64,000 nucleotides of DNA from Chitinophagaceae bacterium (GTDB lineage Bacteria; Bacteroidota; Bacteroidia; Chitinophagales; Chitinophagaceae), in the NCBI GenBank assembly GCA_016721085.1, contig JADKJI010000013.1, positions 1 to 64,000 on the forward strand, read 5' to 3'. Positions 19,979-29,665 of the stretch are shown piece after piece; the stretch's first letter is position 1; each line of letters opens with the position of its first letter. The notes under the pieces were generated by a model. It ran no database searches, was not told the DNA's origin, and saw nothing but the letters and a program-made list of their open reading frames with translations. The translations under genes were made by a program, and so were the position numbers.

Positions 19979-21508
19979 ATGACAATGGCTAACAAAAAAG
20001 TTATTCTGGTTATAATGGATGGTTGGGGACTCGGTAAAGTATCCACATCCGATGCTATTCAACACGCAAACACCCCTTTTGTAAGTTCACTATATAAGAA
20101 TTATCCAAATACAACTTTGGTTACTTGTGGAGAAGCTGTAGGCTTACCTGACGGACAAATGGGCAATAGTGAAGTAGGGCATCTTAATCTTGGTGCAGGA
20201 AGAATTGTGTACCAGGAACTGCAACGAATAAACGTAGCTATCCGTGACGGGTCATTTGCGAAAAATGAAGTATTGCTGGAAGCCTTAAAATATGCCAAAA
20301 CCAATAATAAGAATCTGCACCTATTGGGACTGGTTAGTGATGGTGGAGTACACTCCCATATCAATCATATAAAAGCCCTCACCTCTCTGGCTAAAGAACA
20401 AGGAGTGGAAAATGTATTTCTTCATGCGTTTACTGATGGAAGGGATACTGATCCTAAAAGTGGTCTTGGTTTCATAAAAGACCTGCAAGCTCATCTGGCT
20501 GTTTCTACTGGAAAGATTGCCAGTATTACCGGGAGATATTTTGCTATGGACCGCGATAAACGCTGGGAAAGGGTTAAGCTGGCTTATGATGCTTTAGTAA
20601 AAGGTGGTGGCACTTTAGCTGCAGATCCTGTAGCCGCGATGGAGGCTTCTTATGCAGCCGGAGTAACAGATGAATTCATTAAGCCGATCATATTATCTGA
20701 AGACAATAAAACGCCTATTGCATTAATAAAAGATGGCGATGCCGTTATCTGTTTCAACTTCCGTACCGACCGCTGCAGGGAAATAACCGAAGTTCTTACA
20801 CAAACCGATTTCCCAGATCAGGGTATGAGCAAATTATCGCTGCATTATACCACAATGACAGAGTACGACAAGACGTTCAAAGGAGTGAATGTTATATTTG
20901 AAAATGATAATCTGGTAAACACATTAGGAGAAATCCAGGAACAACAGGGCAAAACGCAGATAAGGATTGCAGAAACTGAAAAATATCCTCATGTATCCTT
21001 TTTCTTTAGCGGTGGACGAGAAGTTCCTTTCAAAGGAGAAAAAAGACTGATGGTTCCTTCTCCAAAAGTGGCCACTTATGATTTGCAGCCAGAAATGAGC
21101 GCTAATGAAGTAACAGACAAGATTGTTCCGGAAATAATTAACGAAACCGCTGACTTTATCTGTCTCAATTTTGCTAATGCCGACATGGTAGGTCATACAG
21201 GTGTATGGGAAGCCGCCATTAAAGCTGTTGAAACTGTTGACGCTTGTGTAAAGAGAGTGGTAACGGCAGCATTGGAACATGGTTACACCGTATTCCTTAC
21301 AGCCGATCATGGCAACGCCGACTATCTTATAAATGAAGATGGCACTCCCAATACAGCACATACACTAAACCTGGTACCATTCTTCATCATAGATAAAGAA
21401 TGGAAAGGCAAAGTTAATGCCGGTAAGTTGGGTGATTTAGCTCCAACAATACTGAAAGTGATGGGATTACCAATTCCTTCACAAATGACGGGAGAAGTAT
21501 TAATTTAG
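19979..21508 (+). CDS. gpmI: 2,3-bisphosphoglycerate-independent phosphoglycerate mutase
   Basis: This interconverts 3- and 2-phosphoglycerate in glycolysis and gluconeogenesis, using two manganese ions. The 509 residues match the family. It has the metal-binding MDGWG near the N-terminus and the phosphoserine motif GNSEVGHLNLGAGR. The inserted phosphotransferase domain includes HAFTDGRDTDP and GRYFAMDRDKRWER. It then returns to the phosphatase-like fold with NFANADMVGHTG, TADHGNADYL and TAHTLNLVPF. The frame is intact. A small membrane protein gene follows after four bases, suggesting one transcript. Confidence 0.97.
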   Translation: MTMANKKVILVIMDGWGLGKVSTSDAIQHANTPFVSSLYKNYPNTTLVTCGEAVGLPDGQMGNSEVGHLNLGAGRIVYQELQRINVAIRDGSFAKNEVLLEALKYAKTNNKNLHLLGLVSDGGVHSHINHIKALTSLAKEQGVENVFLHAFTDGRDTDPKSGLGFIKDLQAHLAVSTGKIASITGRYFAMDRDKRWERVKLAYDALVKGGGTLAADPVAAMEASYAAGVTDEFIKPIILSEDNKTPIALIKDGDAVICFNFRTDRCREITEVLTQTDFPDQGMSKLSLHYTTMTEYDKTFKGVNVIFENDNLVNTLGEIQEQQGKTQIRIAETEKYPHVSFFFSGGREVPFKGEKRLMVPSPKVATYDLQPEMSANEVTDKIVPEIINETADFICLNFANADMVGHTGVWEAAIKAVETVDACVKRVVTAALEHGYTVFLTADHGNADYLINEDGTPNTAHTLNLVPFFIIDKEWKGKVNAGKLGDLAPTILKVMGLPIPSQMTGEVLI

Positions 21509-21512
21509 TGAA

Positions 21513-22022
21513 ATGAAGGTGATAGGTAAACATAGCAGCGTGTTGGTGGCGTTAAGCATTTTCTGCTTACCCACCCTGCTTATTGTTTACTTCCAGTTGG
21601 CCCAATGGCAACAACAAAAGCACATGGAAGAAGAACTGGAAAATGATCAACTACAAACCATTTCCATATCCCAGTCTGAATTGAAATGGTACAAATTGAA
21701 CAAAGAGGCAATTGTTGAAGGAAAACTTTTCGACGTTAAAAAAATTCACCAGGAAGGTAATACAGTTATCCTAACAGGTCTTTTTGACGAAAAAGAAACA
21801 GAGATAAAGAATAATCTGGGCATTATCAGAAAAGCTGAAAGCGAAAAGAAGAAGAATAGTGAACTGGCGCAGCAATTTTTTAATATCATATTATTCCCTA
21901 CCCGAAATTCATTAGAAATACCAATCCCATTCCAATCCATAAAGAAGTCGTTTCCGAATGAGGCATCTTCCCGATTAGCCTCCTTATCTTATTCAATCAT
22001 CACTCCTCCTCCGGAAGTTTAG
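21513..22022 (+). CDS. Membrane-anchored protein of unknown function
   Basis: I do not recognise a family for this 169-residue protein. Residues 9-29 form a hydrophobic helix (VLVALSIFCLPTLLIVYFQL) with a basic start. A charged periplasmic or cytoplasmic part follows, with KEAIVEGKLFDVKKIHQEG, LTGLFDEKETEIKN and a Pro-rich end. The 'EGKLFDVKKI...GNTVILTGLFDEKE' stretch resembles small Bacteroidota proteins encoded near TonB receptors. No metal or catalytic motif is evident. It follows gpmI by four bases and precedes the TonB receptor by 80 bases, so it may belong with either. Confidence 0.7.
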   Translation: MKVIGKHSSVLVALSIFCLPTLLIVYFQLAQWQQQKHMEEELENDQLQTISISQSELKWYKLNKEAIVEGKLFDVKKIHQEGNTVILTGLFDEKETEIKNNLGIIRKAESEKKKNSELAQQFFNIILFPTRNSLEIPIPFQSIKKSFPNEASSRLASLSYSIITPPPEV

Positions 22023-22102
22023 GTACTAAATATTATTTATTCCGCTGTTCTATCTCGGCAGAGAAGGAACAGTAACCTGTTTATTTACCTAATGCTTATA
22101 AG

Positions 22103-24384
22103 ATGAGAAAACCCGTTTTCACTATTTTATTATTTGTCCTGACCCATTCATTGATTGCACAAAACAAAACAAAGACAGACACTATCAAAACACAGGAATT
22201 GGAAGAAGTGGTGGTTTCTGCTAATAAATTCACAGAAAAGAAAAAAAACGTTGCTCAGAAAATAGACATTATCAGCAGCAGAAGTATTGCAATTGCTAAT
22301 GCCCAGAACACTGGCGACTTATTAATGCAAACCGGTAATGTTTTTGTTCAAAAAAGCCAGCAAGGTGGAAGTAGTCCTGTTATAAGAGGATTTGAAGCCA
22401 GCCGTGTACTGCTGATAATTGATGGGGTAAGTTTGAACAACGCTATTTATCGATCTGGCCATCTTCAAAATGCCATTACTGTTGACCAGAATATGCTGGA
22501 AAGAGTAGAAGTGATGTACGGTCCTGCATCTACTTTATATGGAAGCGATGCATTGGGCGGTGTAATTCACTTGCGTACAAAGAGTCCGAAATTATCTGGA
22601 GATAAGAATTTTCTGGCAACAGGTGCCGGATTTGTAAGGTATAGTTCGGCCAATGAGGAAAAGACATTTCATGCCGATGCAAGTCTCGGAGGTAAGAAAC
22701 TGGCCTGGTTGCAATCCTATACTGTTTCAGATTTTGGAGATATGAGAATGGGTGATAAATACCCAAGCAAGTATCCCGATTTTGGCAGAAGATCAAAGTA
22801 TATGACCAGAATAAACGGGATAGATTCTGTTGTAACAAATGACGACGACAGAGTACAACGCTTCTCAGGTTATCGCCAATGGGATATCACACAAAAACTT
22901 CTCTTTAAGCCAAGTACCAAAGTAAGCCACTCATTTAATTTTCAATTTTCAAATTCAAATAATGTTCCCCGTTATGACAGGCTACAGGATATCCGTAATG
23001 GAACACTACGGTATGCCGATTGGTATTATGGTCCGCAGAAAAGATTACTGGGAGCATACGAACTTTCTGTAGCCACTTCAGGGTTTTTTAATGAAGTAAG
23101 GGCTAATGTCAATTATCAGGATGTGGAAGAAAGCCGACAAACAAGGGATTACAGAAGGTACGACCGCTTCGACAGCAGAAGGGAACATATAAAAGTTTGG
23201 GCTTTCACATTAGACGGAAGAAAGGTTTGGAAGAATAACGAGCTCACATTGGGAGTGGATGGACAATTAAACAATTTGAAATCTGTTGCCGACAGAACCA
23301 ATCTTACTACAGGGGCTGTTACAAAATTAGACACAAGGTACCCCGATGGGAAAAATACCATGAATAATTTTGCAGCTTATGCGCAACATGTATATAAATT
23401 TTTAGAAGGAAAGCTGATATTGAATGACGGCATACGATTTCAGACCAGCGCATTGCATTCTTCAATTCTAGATAACTCTTTCTTTAATTTACCATTTACA
23501 AAAATCTCACAGAATAATTTCGCAATAACTGGAAATCTGGGTCTGGTTTATTTACCTCAGAATGCCACAAGAATTGCAGTATCGCTTTCTTCTGGTTTCA
23601 GATCACCAAATATTGACGACCTGGCGAAAATATTCGAATCGAGTACATCTGCAAAACAGGTAATATTCCCTAACCCTGATATAAAGCCTGAATACACTTA
23701 CAATACCGATCTGTCATTTGCCCAAAAGTTGGGTGAATCTGTAAAAAGCTGGAACTAACAGGGTTCTATACACTATTTCGAAATGCTTTAGTAAAAGCAC
23801 CATTCCAGATAAATGGCCAGGATTCAGTTTTATATAATGGAGTAATGAGTCAGATTATTAGCAAACCAAAATAAGAACAAAGCTTATCTATATGGCTTCA
23901 ATGCAGTTTCTGTAAACATAACAGAGCAATTGCGCTATACAGCACCATCAACTATACGAAAGGGGAGTTTGAAACCGATGCCAGCAAGAAATCTACAGTA
24001 TACCAAAAACAAACCAATGGTTCTTATTTACTGGTACAGGCAAATGTTTCCAGAAAGCCATTGGATCACGTGCCTCCAGTATTCGGAAAAACAAGTTTGC
24101 AGTATGCCGGTAAAATGTGGTCTGCCGAATTCTTTGCTTTGTATAACGGATGGAAAAAACTGGATAAATATAATGCAGATGGGGAAGACAATGCCCAATA
24201 TGCAACAGCCGATGGAATGCCAGGATGGGCAACCCTCAATATCAGAGGTTCCATCAACATCAAGCAAGTAGCTCAGTTACAATTAGGTGTAGAGAACCTG
24301 CTCGACCGCAATTACCGATATTTCGCTTCCGGATTTTCAGCCCCGGGCAGAAACTTCATTGCGGCGCTGAGAGTCAATTTTTAA
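22103..24384 (+). CDS. TonB-dependent outer-membrane receptor, haemoglobin/transferrin-receptor-like, frameshifted
   Basis: The protein opens with a signal peptide (MRKPVFTILLFVLTHSLIAQ) and a TonB-box-like ELEEVVVSANKF. The plug domain contains GGSSPVIRGFEASRVLLIIDG, then YGPASTLYGSDALGGVIHL. A 22-strand barrel follows, ending GRNFIAALRVNF with the terminal Phe expected of outer-membrane proteins. The 'RGFEASRVLLIIDGVSLNNAIYRSGH' style is that of haem and transferrin-type receptors, but the substrate is inference. The frame breaks at about 23745 (one A short), about 23870 and about 23930. Corrected length is about 760 residues. A terminator follows. Confidence 0.85.
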
Positions 24385-24404
24385 CAAATAGCCTTAAAAT
24401 GCAT

Positions 24405-24442
24405 AAAAAGGCCTCTGGAACTGAGTTCCAGGGGCCTTTTTT
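24405..24442 (+). terminator. Intrinsic terminator after the TonB receptor gene
   Basis: AAAAAGGCC with CTGGAACT pairs with AGTTCCAG and GGCCTTTTTT, with one small bulge, 20 bases after the receptor stop. Confidence 0.85.
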
Positions 24443-24517
24443 CGATATTAAAAAAAAATAGGAAGCAGCACGCGAATGCAAGAATTTGTCTAAATTACAG
24501 GCAACCAAACGGTTTTT

Positions 24518-25171
24518 ATGACCGAAGACGCCATTTTACAAGGCTGTTTACAAAATGATGCCTCGTGCCAACGGGAACTGTACACCAGGTACAGTCCAAA
24601 GATGTTGGCGGTGTGCTATCGTTTTGCCCATAATAGGGAAGACGCTGAGGATATGCTTCAGGAAGGCTTTATTAAAGTTTTCTCGCAGATCCACACCTTC
24701 CGTAATCAGGGCGCATTTGAAGGATGGATACGACGCATAGTAGTTCACACTTGCATCAACCATCTTAAAAAGAATAAACGCTTTAACGAAAGTGTCGACA
24801 TCATTCATGCCACCAGTATACAAGTAAGGGAGGAATCAGTTCCTTCCATTGTTCAGGCAAAGCAGATTGTGGAATGTATACGGTTGTTGCCAATGGGATA
24901 CCGGACAGTGTTGAACTTGTATGCAATTGAGGGATATTCGCACAAAGAGATTTCAGATATGCTCGACATAGAAGAAAGTACCAGCCGTTCACAGTATACC
25001 AGGGCTAAACAGATGTTGGAAGAGGTGTTGATAAAGAAGAGAATCATCATGAAGCCTACGGAAAAACCAACTGGTTCCGTGTTGCTGCTGGAAGATAATA
25101 GACCATCCGTATTCGACCTTATGAAAACAACCCGTACAAACACTAACACAAATGGAACGCAGTTTCTTTAA
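24518..25171 (+). CDS. ECF-type RNA polymerase sigma factor
   Basis: This 217-residue protein has region 2 (ELYTRYSPKMLAVCYRF, REDAEDMLQEGFIKVF, GAFEGWIRRIVVHTCINHL) and region 4 (LLPMGYRTVLNLYAIEG, SHKEISDMLDIEESTSRSQ). The last 35 residues are an extension beyond region 4, with low complexity (NTNTNG). The stop lies 20 bases inside the next gene, so translation of the two is coupled. That neighbour has the position of an anti-sigma factor and begins with a charged head and one membrane helix. Its target genes are unknown. Frame intact. Confidence 0.93.
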   Translation: MTEDAILQGCLQNDASCQRELYTRYSPKMLAVCYRFAHNREDAEDMLQEGFIKVFSQIHTFRNQGAFEGWIRRIVVHTCINHLKKNKRFNESVDIIHATSIQVREESVPSIVQAKQIVECIRLLPMGYRTVLNLYAIEGYSHKEISDMLDIEESTSRSQYTRAKQMLEEVLIKKRIIMKPTEKPTGSVLLLEDNRPSVFDLMKTTRTNTNTNGTQFL

Positions 25172-26639
25172 TGAGGATTTTGATTTTGAACAGCTTATTA
25201 AACAGAAGTCTGATCAATATAAAATGTACCCTTCCGACAAAGTATGGAAGGGTATCAACGCTTCATTACATAGCTCCCGCAAATGGTATTGGCTCGGCAT
25301 GGTAGTATTTCTCGCAGGTATCAGTTACTACGCCATCGAACAGTTAGCCAACGTTTCCCGTAAAAATATTGCCAGTACTAAAAACAATCAAAAGGCAACA
25401 ACAGAGCCTTCAGTTAAAGTGGCTCCAAATGCTCCTGAAGCTGTAATCCTGCCATTTACACCAATATCAGTTAAAAGTAATCGTACAGCAACAAAGGAAA
25501 GCAATGAAAACGGTTTGTTGATTGCTTTGGAACAACAGGATAATGTTGTAATGAAAGAAACTACTGTAGCAACCGAAATAATTACACAGAATAATACTAC
25601 TGAAAAAGCACCTGTTATTTCCATTTCAAACAGCTCTGCCATTCAGAAAGCCACGAATCCATCCGATAAAGTGCTGATAGCATCAACCATTATACCTGCT
25701 TCTACCCTTTCAATTGAAAATGAAGCAGGAAAAGAATTGAGCACAGTGGCAACTGATCTGAAAGATGTGATGGAAGCCACTACCAATAACAATCCTGTTG
25801 CAGTGATTCCTGATGTTGAAGTGAACGATAAGGCTTCCGACGAAAAAAGAATCAATTGGTTGCAGGAAAATGCTGTATACGAACTGACCCAACCAAAATT
25901 AAAAAGGATCAGCTGGCAGATAGGATTAACACCAACTACCAATTACCGTAACCTGGTGGGAAACAGGAATGCCAATATTGCCTCAGAAGCTAAGAACATT
26001 CCAATTGCACTGAATATCCAGGGTGATATCGATAACCTGGTGAAACATACTCCGGCTATGGGCTTTGAAGTGAGTTCTGTTTTCCTATATCAAGTGAATA
26101 AGAACCTAACCTTCAAGACAGGTGTGCAGTTCAACTATGCTCGTTATGAAATCAAAGCTTATAGTTCAAATGCCACCGACAGAGCCACTATTGCTTTGAG
26201 TAATTTCTATGGCACTAATACCGACTCAATCACCAATTTCACCCGCCTGCGCAACTTCGGAGGTACTTCTGCAAAGAATTTGCAAAATCAATACTTCCAG
26301 TTAGCTGTACCTGTAGGACTTGAATTGGTTGTGTTAGGAAAGCGCCGCTTACAATTGGCTGTTGCAGGTACGGTACAGCCTACTTATATCCTGAACCGCG
26401 ACAACTATCTTATTTCTACCGATTACAAGAACTACACTCGCGAACCTTCATTGGTTAGAAGATGGAATATGAATAGCAGCTTTGAAGCATTTGTTTCTTA
26501 TAAAGTAGGTAGTTATAAATTCCAGGTAGGACCACAATTCCGCTACCAGTTACTTTCTACTTACGATGACAAATACCCTGTAAAGGAATTCCTGAAAGAG
26601 TATGGTATCAAACTGGCTGTAAGCAAAAGCATCAGATAA
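25152..26639 (+). CDS. Sigma-factor-coupled membrane protein with outer-membrane barrel domain
   Basis: This 495-residue protein has no N-terminal signal peptide. Residues 1-44 are charged and soluble (EDFDFEQLIKQKSDQYKMY, then SDKVWKGINASLH). Residues 45-63 form a single hydrophobic helix. Residues 64-245 are a Thr/Ser/Ala/Asn-rich linker of low complexity. Residues 250-495 show alternating beta strands of a small porin-like barrel (GFEVSSVFLYQV, LTFKTGVQFNYARYEI, FQLAVPVGLELVV, YKFQVGPQFRYQLL). The gene overlaps the sigma factor by 20 bases. Seen: this domain order and the overlap. Inferred: an anti-sigma-like head reaching an outer-membrane barrel across the periplasm. Alternatively the C-terminal domain is a periplasmic beta-fold. 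Confidence 0.75.
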   Translation: MERSFFNEDFDFEQLIKQKSDQYKMYPSDKVWKGINASLHSSRKWYWLGMVVFLAGISYYAIEQLANVSRKNIASTKNNQKATTEPSVKVAPNAPEAVILPFTPISVKSNRTATKESNENGLLIALEQQDNVVMKETTVATEIITQNNTTEKAPVISISNSSAIQKATNPSDKVLIASTIIPASTLSIENEAGKELSTVATDLKDVMEATTNNNPVAVIPDVEVNDKASDEKRINWLQENAVYELTQPKLKRISWQIGLTPTTNYRNLVGNRNANIASEAKNIPIALNIQGDIDNLVKHTPAMGFEVSSVFLYQVNKNLTFKTGVQFNYARYEIKAYSSNATDRATIALSNFYGTNTDSITNFTRLRNFGGTSAKNLQNQYFQLAVPVGLELVVLGKRRLQLAVAGTVQPTYILNRDNYLISTDYKNYTREPSLVRRWNMNSSFEAFVSYKVGSYKFQVGPQFRYQLLSTYDDKYPVKEFLKEYGIKLAVSKSIR

Positions 26640-26658
26640 TAACTGATTTTATATAGTT

Positions 26659-26685
26659 AAAGCCATCCTTGTGGATGGCTTTTTT
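26659..26685 (+). terminator. Intrinsic terminator after the sigma/barrel operon
   Basis: AAAGCCATCC pairs with GGATGGCTTT around a TTGT loop and is followed by a T-run, 19 bases after the stop. Confidence 0.85.
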
Positions 26686-26714
26686 GTTTATAATCATGCC
26701 GCAATTAGGTTTTT

Positions 26715-26890
26715 GCAGGATGTCATCTTGTGTAGCGCACAACTTCCGCTTTACAACATCAATTATCCACCTGATTGTAGAGATATACACACTCATCAAT
26801 TTTTAAAGCCTTTGAAATTCAATGGCTTCTTTAGTAAGTGGAACTTTCGAGATGTCATCTTGTGTAGCGCACAACCTCTGTTTACAACTT
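26715..26890 (+). repeat. Two copies of a GATGTCATC-containing element
   Basis: The phrase GATGTCATCTTGTGTAGCGCACAAC occurs at about 26719-26743 and again at 26851-26875, each followed by C(T/C)TCxG(C/T)TTTACAAC. It belongs to the same word family as elements at 43845, 56097 and 57009. The surrounding 350 bases have no credible gene apart from the leader of the lipoprotein at 26990. Confidence 0.7.
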
Positions 26891-26989
26891 TATCTTGTCA
26901 GGTTCGACTGGTTGCTATTTACATTGAAAGCTACCTTACCAGCCATCTTTAAAGTTTTATACCACCCTCCAATTACTTATTTTTACGCC

Positions 26990-27603
26990 ATGAAAATCAC
27001 CTTACAATTACTGGTAGCCATCACCTTAATTGCAGCTGCCTGCAACAGCAATACCCCTGCTGCCGAAAACACAGCAGTTCCTAAAACAGATTCTACTGAT
27101 ACTGTGAAGAACTATCTGCCTGTGCTTGATCTTATAAAAGAAGATATTAAAAGAGTCGATTCCTTTGCAGGGCCATACTTTTAAGGACAAGCAAAGAGAA
27201 TAAGAAAGATTCTAACTATATAGATCTCGCCGCATTCAATAAATCAACTGCCGATTTTCTTCCTGCTGAATTGGAAATAGCTTCTTTCCAGAACAACTAC
27301 AAGGAATCGTCATTTGTTGATGAAAGCAGTCAGGTTGTCAATTTCATGTATACTTCTACCAACAACGATGCAACAGTCAGGAAAGTGGTGTTATATATTC
27401 CACCCAGTTTAGGGACAGATAAAGTAAACAGGGTTTATATGGAAAAGGAGTTCAAGAAAGGAGACACAATAATAAGCCAGAAGCTTACCTGGAAAATGAG
27501 AAGTTATTTCATCATCGCCGAAAACCGTCAGACACCTGATGGGAAAAGCATTGTAACCACCCGTAAAGCCATTTGGGATGTAAGGCTTTTCAACGAGGAA
27601 TAG
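26990..27603 (+). CDS. Lipoprotein of unknown function, frameshifted
   Basis: The start MKITLQLLVAITLIAAACNSN is a classic lipoprotein signal with lipobox AAAC. The mature chain has a Thr/Asp-rich linker (ENTAVPKTDSTDTV) followed by a globular part of about 160 residues (LPAELEIASFQNNYKESSF, VRKVVLYIPPSLGTDKV, LTWKMRSYFIIAEN). The frame breaks at about 27175, where one indel in the T-run joins SFAG to LRTSKENKKDSNYIDL. The corrected length is about 205 residues. No known family was recognised. It ends five bases before uvrC and is probably co-transcribed with it. Confidence 0.75.
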
Positions 27604-27607
27604 CTTT

Positions 27608-29428
27608 ATGAATGCCACCGAATTTCAACAGATAGCCCATACCATACCTGTAAACCCGGGTATCTATAAATACTTCGATAACAAGAACGAATTATTGTAT
27701 GTAGGCAAAGCAAAAAGCCTGCGTAAAAGAGTCAGCTCCTATTTCACCAAGAATAATGCTTCCTGGAAAACAAAGGAACTGGTAAGCCGTATTGATCATA
27801 TTGAATTCACTATCGTAAATTCAGAACAGGATGCCCTCTTCCTTGAAAATGCCCTAATCAAGGAGAACCAGCCCCGCTTCAATATTGATCTTAAAGATGA
27901 TAAGACCTACCCTTTCATCGTAATCAAGAACGAGCCCTTCCCAAGAGTGTTCCTGACCCGTTCCAAATGGCCCGATGGATCCGAATACCTGGGTCCCTTC
28001 ACTTCTGTTGGAAAAGTGAGAGAACTACTGGATTTTATCCGATCCAATATACAGTTACGTACCTGTAAGCTGGCATTAACAGACAACAATATCAAAAAGG
28101 GGAAATTCAAGGTATGCCTTGAATACCATCTGGGTAATTGCAAAGGCCCTTGCGAAGGGTTGCAAGACACCAAAGACTATCAGGATGGTCTGGTACAATT
28201 GAAGAATATCCTGAAAGGAAATCTGGGACCGGTTATTCAGCATTTCAAAGAGGATATGAAAGAAGAAGCGAGCCAATTAAATTTTGAAAAAGCTGCCATA
28301 CTTAAAAAGAAGATCGAACACCTTGAAGATTATAGTGCCCGTTCGGTAATTGTGAACAGCCGTTTCCTTCATGCAGATGTATTCTCGTTGCTAAGGGATG
28401 GCGATAGCGCCTATGTAAACTATCTGCTGGTACAAAATGGAACCATTGTACAGACCCATACCATACCCCTTCAGCCTCAATTGGATGAAACGGATGAGGA
28501 GATCCTGGCATTTGCCATAGTAAACCTCAGGGCCACCTTCAGCAGTACGGCCAATGAGCTTATAGTTCCTTTCCCTATCGAGTTTCCGGTTGAAGGCATA
28601 CAGATAACCGTTCCGAAAGGGGGTGATAAGAAACAATTGCTGGACCTGTCTGAAAAGAACGTGAACTACTTCTTCGATGAAATGAGGCGGAAAAAGACTT
28701 TGCGATTAGAGGGCAAGGATGATGCAGAAAAGAAGAAGGTACTATATCAGCTACAGGAGGACCTGCAATTACCGATTGTTCCCCTGCATATCGAGTGTTT
28801 TGATAATTCCCATTTCCAGGGAAGCTATCCGGTATCGGCGATGGTCTGTTTCAGGGATGGGATGCCCAGCAAAAAAGACTACCGGCATTACAATGTAAAG
28901 ACCGTGGTGGGGAATAACGATTTCGCCACCATGAAAGAAGTGGTTTACAGGCGTTATAAGCGGCTTTTGGACGAAAAGACAGATTTACCCCAATTAGTAA
29001 TAATAGACGGCGGAAAAGGCCAATTAGGGGCTGCAATGGAAAGCATCGAGGCTTTGGGATTACAGGGCAGTATGACCATCATGGGACTGGCAAAAAGCGA
29101 GGAGGAGTTATTCTTCCCTGGAGATAGCGAATCGGTAAAGTTGCCCTATAACAGTGACGGGTTAAAACTTATAAGAAGGATCAGGGATGAAGTACATCGG
29201 TTTGGAATCACCTTTCACAGAAACAAGCGAAGTGCCGGCACTTTTACAAACGAATTAGAGACCATCAAAGGGATTGGCAAACAATCGGCAGAGACCTTGC
29301 TTAAAACATTCAAATCGGTTAAGCGTATACGTGAATTAAGTATGGAAGAGTTAGAACCTGTGATGGGATTATCAAAGGCCAGGATAGTGTGGAATCACTT
29401 CCATAAGGATAAAGAGGAAGGGGTATAA
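27608..29428 (+). CDS. uvrC: UvrABC excinuclease subunit C
   Basis: This makes both incisions in nucleotide excision repair, acting with UvrB. The 606 residues match the family. In order: a GIY-YIG domain for the 3' incision (NPGIYKYFDNKNELLYVGKAK near residues 16-36), a UVR motif for UvrB binding (EEASQLNFEKAAILKKKIEHL, about 215-235), the RNase H-like domain for the 5' incision (HIECFDNSHFQGSYPV, VIIDGGKGQL) and C-terminal helix-hairpin-helix motifs (TIKGIGKQSAETLL). The frame is intact. It starts five bases after the lipoprotein gene. A GC-rich terminator follows. Confidence 0.97.
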   Translation: MNATEFQQIAHTIPVNPGIYKYFDNKNELLYVGKAKSLRKRVSSYFTKNNASWKTKELVSRIDHIEFTIVNSEQDALFLENALIKENQPRFNIDLKDDKTYPFIVIKNEPFPRVFLTRSKWPDGSEYLGPFTSVGKVRELLDFIRSNIQLRTCKLALTDNNIKKGKFKVCLEYHLGNCKGPCEGLQDTKDYQDGLVQLKNILKGNLGPVIQHFKEDMKEEASQLNFEKAAILKKKIEHLEDYSARSVIVNSRFLHADVFSLLRDGDSAYVNYLLVQNGTIVQTHTIPLQPQLDETDEEILAFAIVNLRATFSSTANELIVPFPIEFPVEGIQITVPKGGDKKQLLDLSEKNVNYFFDEMRRKKTLRLEGKDDAEKKKVLYQLQEDLQLPIVPLHIECFDNSHFQGSYPVSAMVCFRDGMPSKKDYRHYNVKTVVGNNDFATMKEVVYRRYKRLLDEKTDLPQLVIIDGGKGQLGAAMESIEALGLQGSMTIMGLAKSEEELFFPGDSESVKLPYNSDGLKLIRRIRDEVHRFGITFHRNKRSAGTFTNELETIKGIGKQSAETLLKTFKSVKRIRELSMEELEPVMGLSKARIVWNHFHKDKEEGV

Positions 29429-29434
29429 AAGAAA

Positions 29435-29468
29435 AAGGGGCCCGGATAGAAATCCAGCCCCGTTTTTA
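29435..29468 (+). terminator. Intrinsic terminator after uvrC
   Basis: A GGGGC...GGAT stem pairs with ATCC.GCCCC around an AGAA loop, then a T-run, about 10 bases after the uvrC stop. The internal bulge lowers confidence slightly. Confidence 0.65.
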
Positions 29469-29614
29469 AAATCCAATATCCTATGAAAAACCGTTGTAAA
29501 AATAGTAAAAGCACATCACATAACAATACCATTATCTGGGTATTTTTAAAAAACTTTATTGTGTGATATCTTATAATTATTTGTGTAACTGCATTTTACA
29601 ATAATGACAACAAT

Positions 29615-29647
29615 AAAAAAGGGCATCGTAGTTTTACGATGCCCTTG
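29615..29647 (-). terminator. Intrinsic terminator after gldN
   Basis: A perfect stem, GGGCATCGTA against TACGATGCCC, lies 19 bases downstream of gldN on the minus strand and runs into a T-tract there. Confidence 0.85.
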
Positions 29648-29665
29648 AATTAGGTTCAAATGTTA

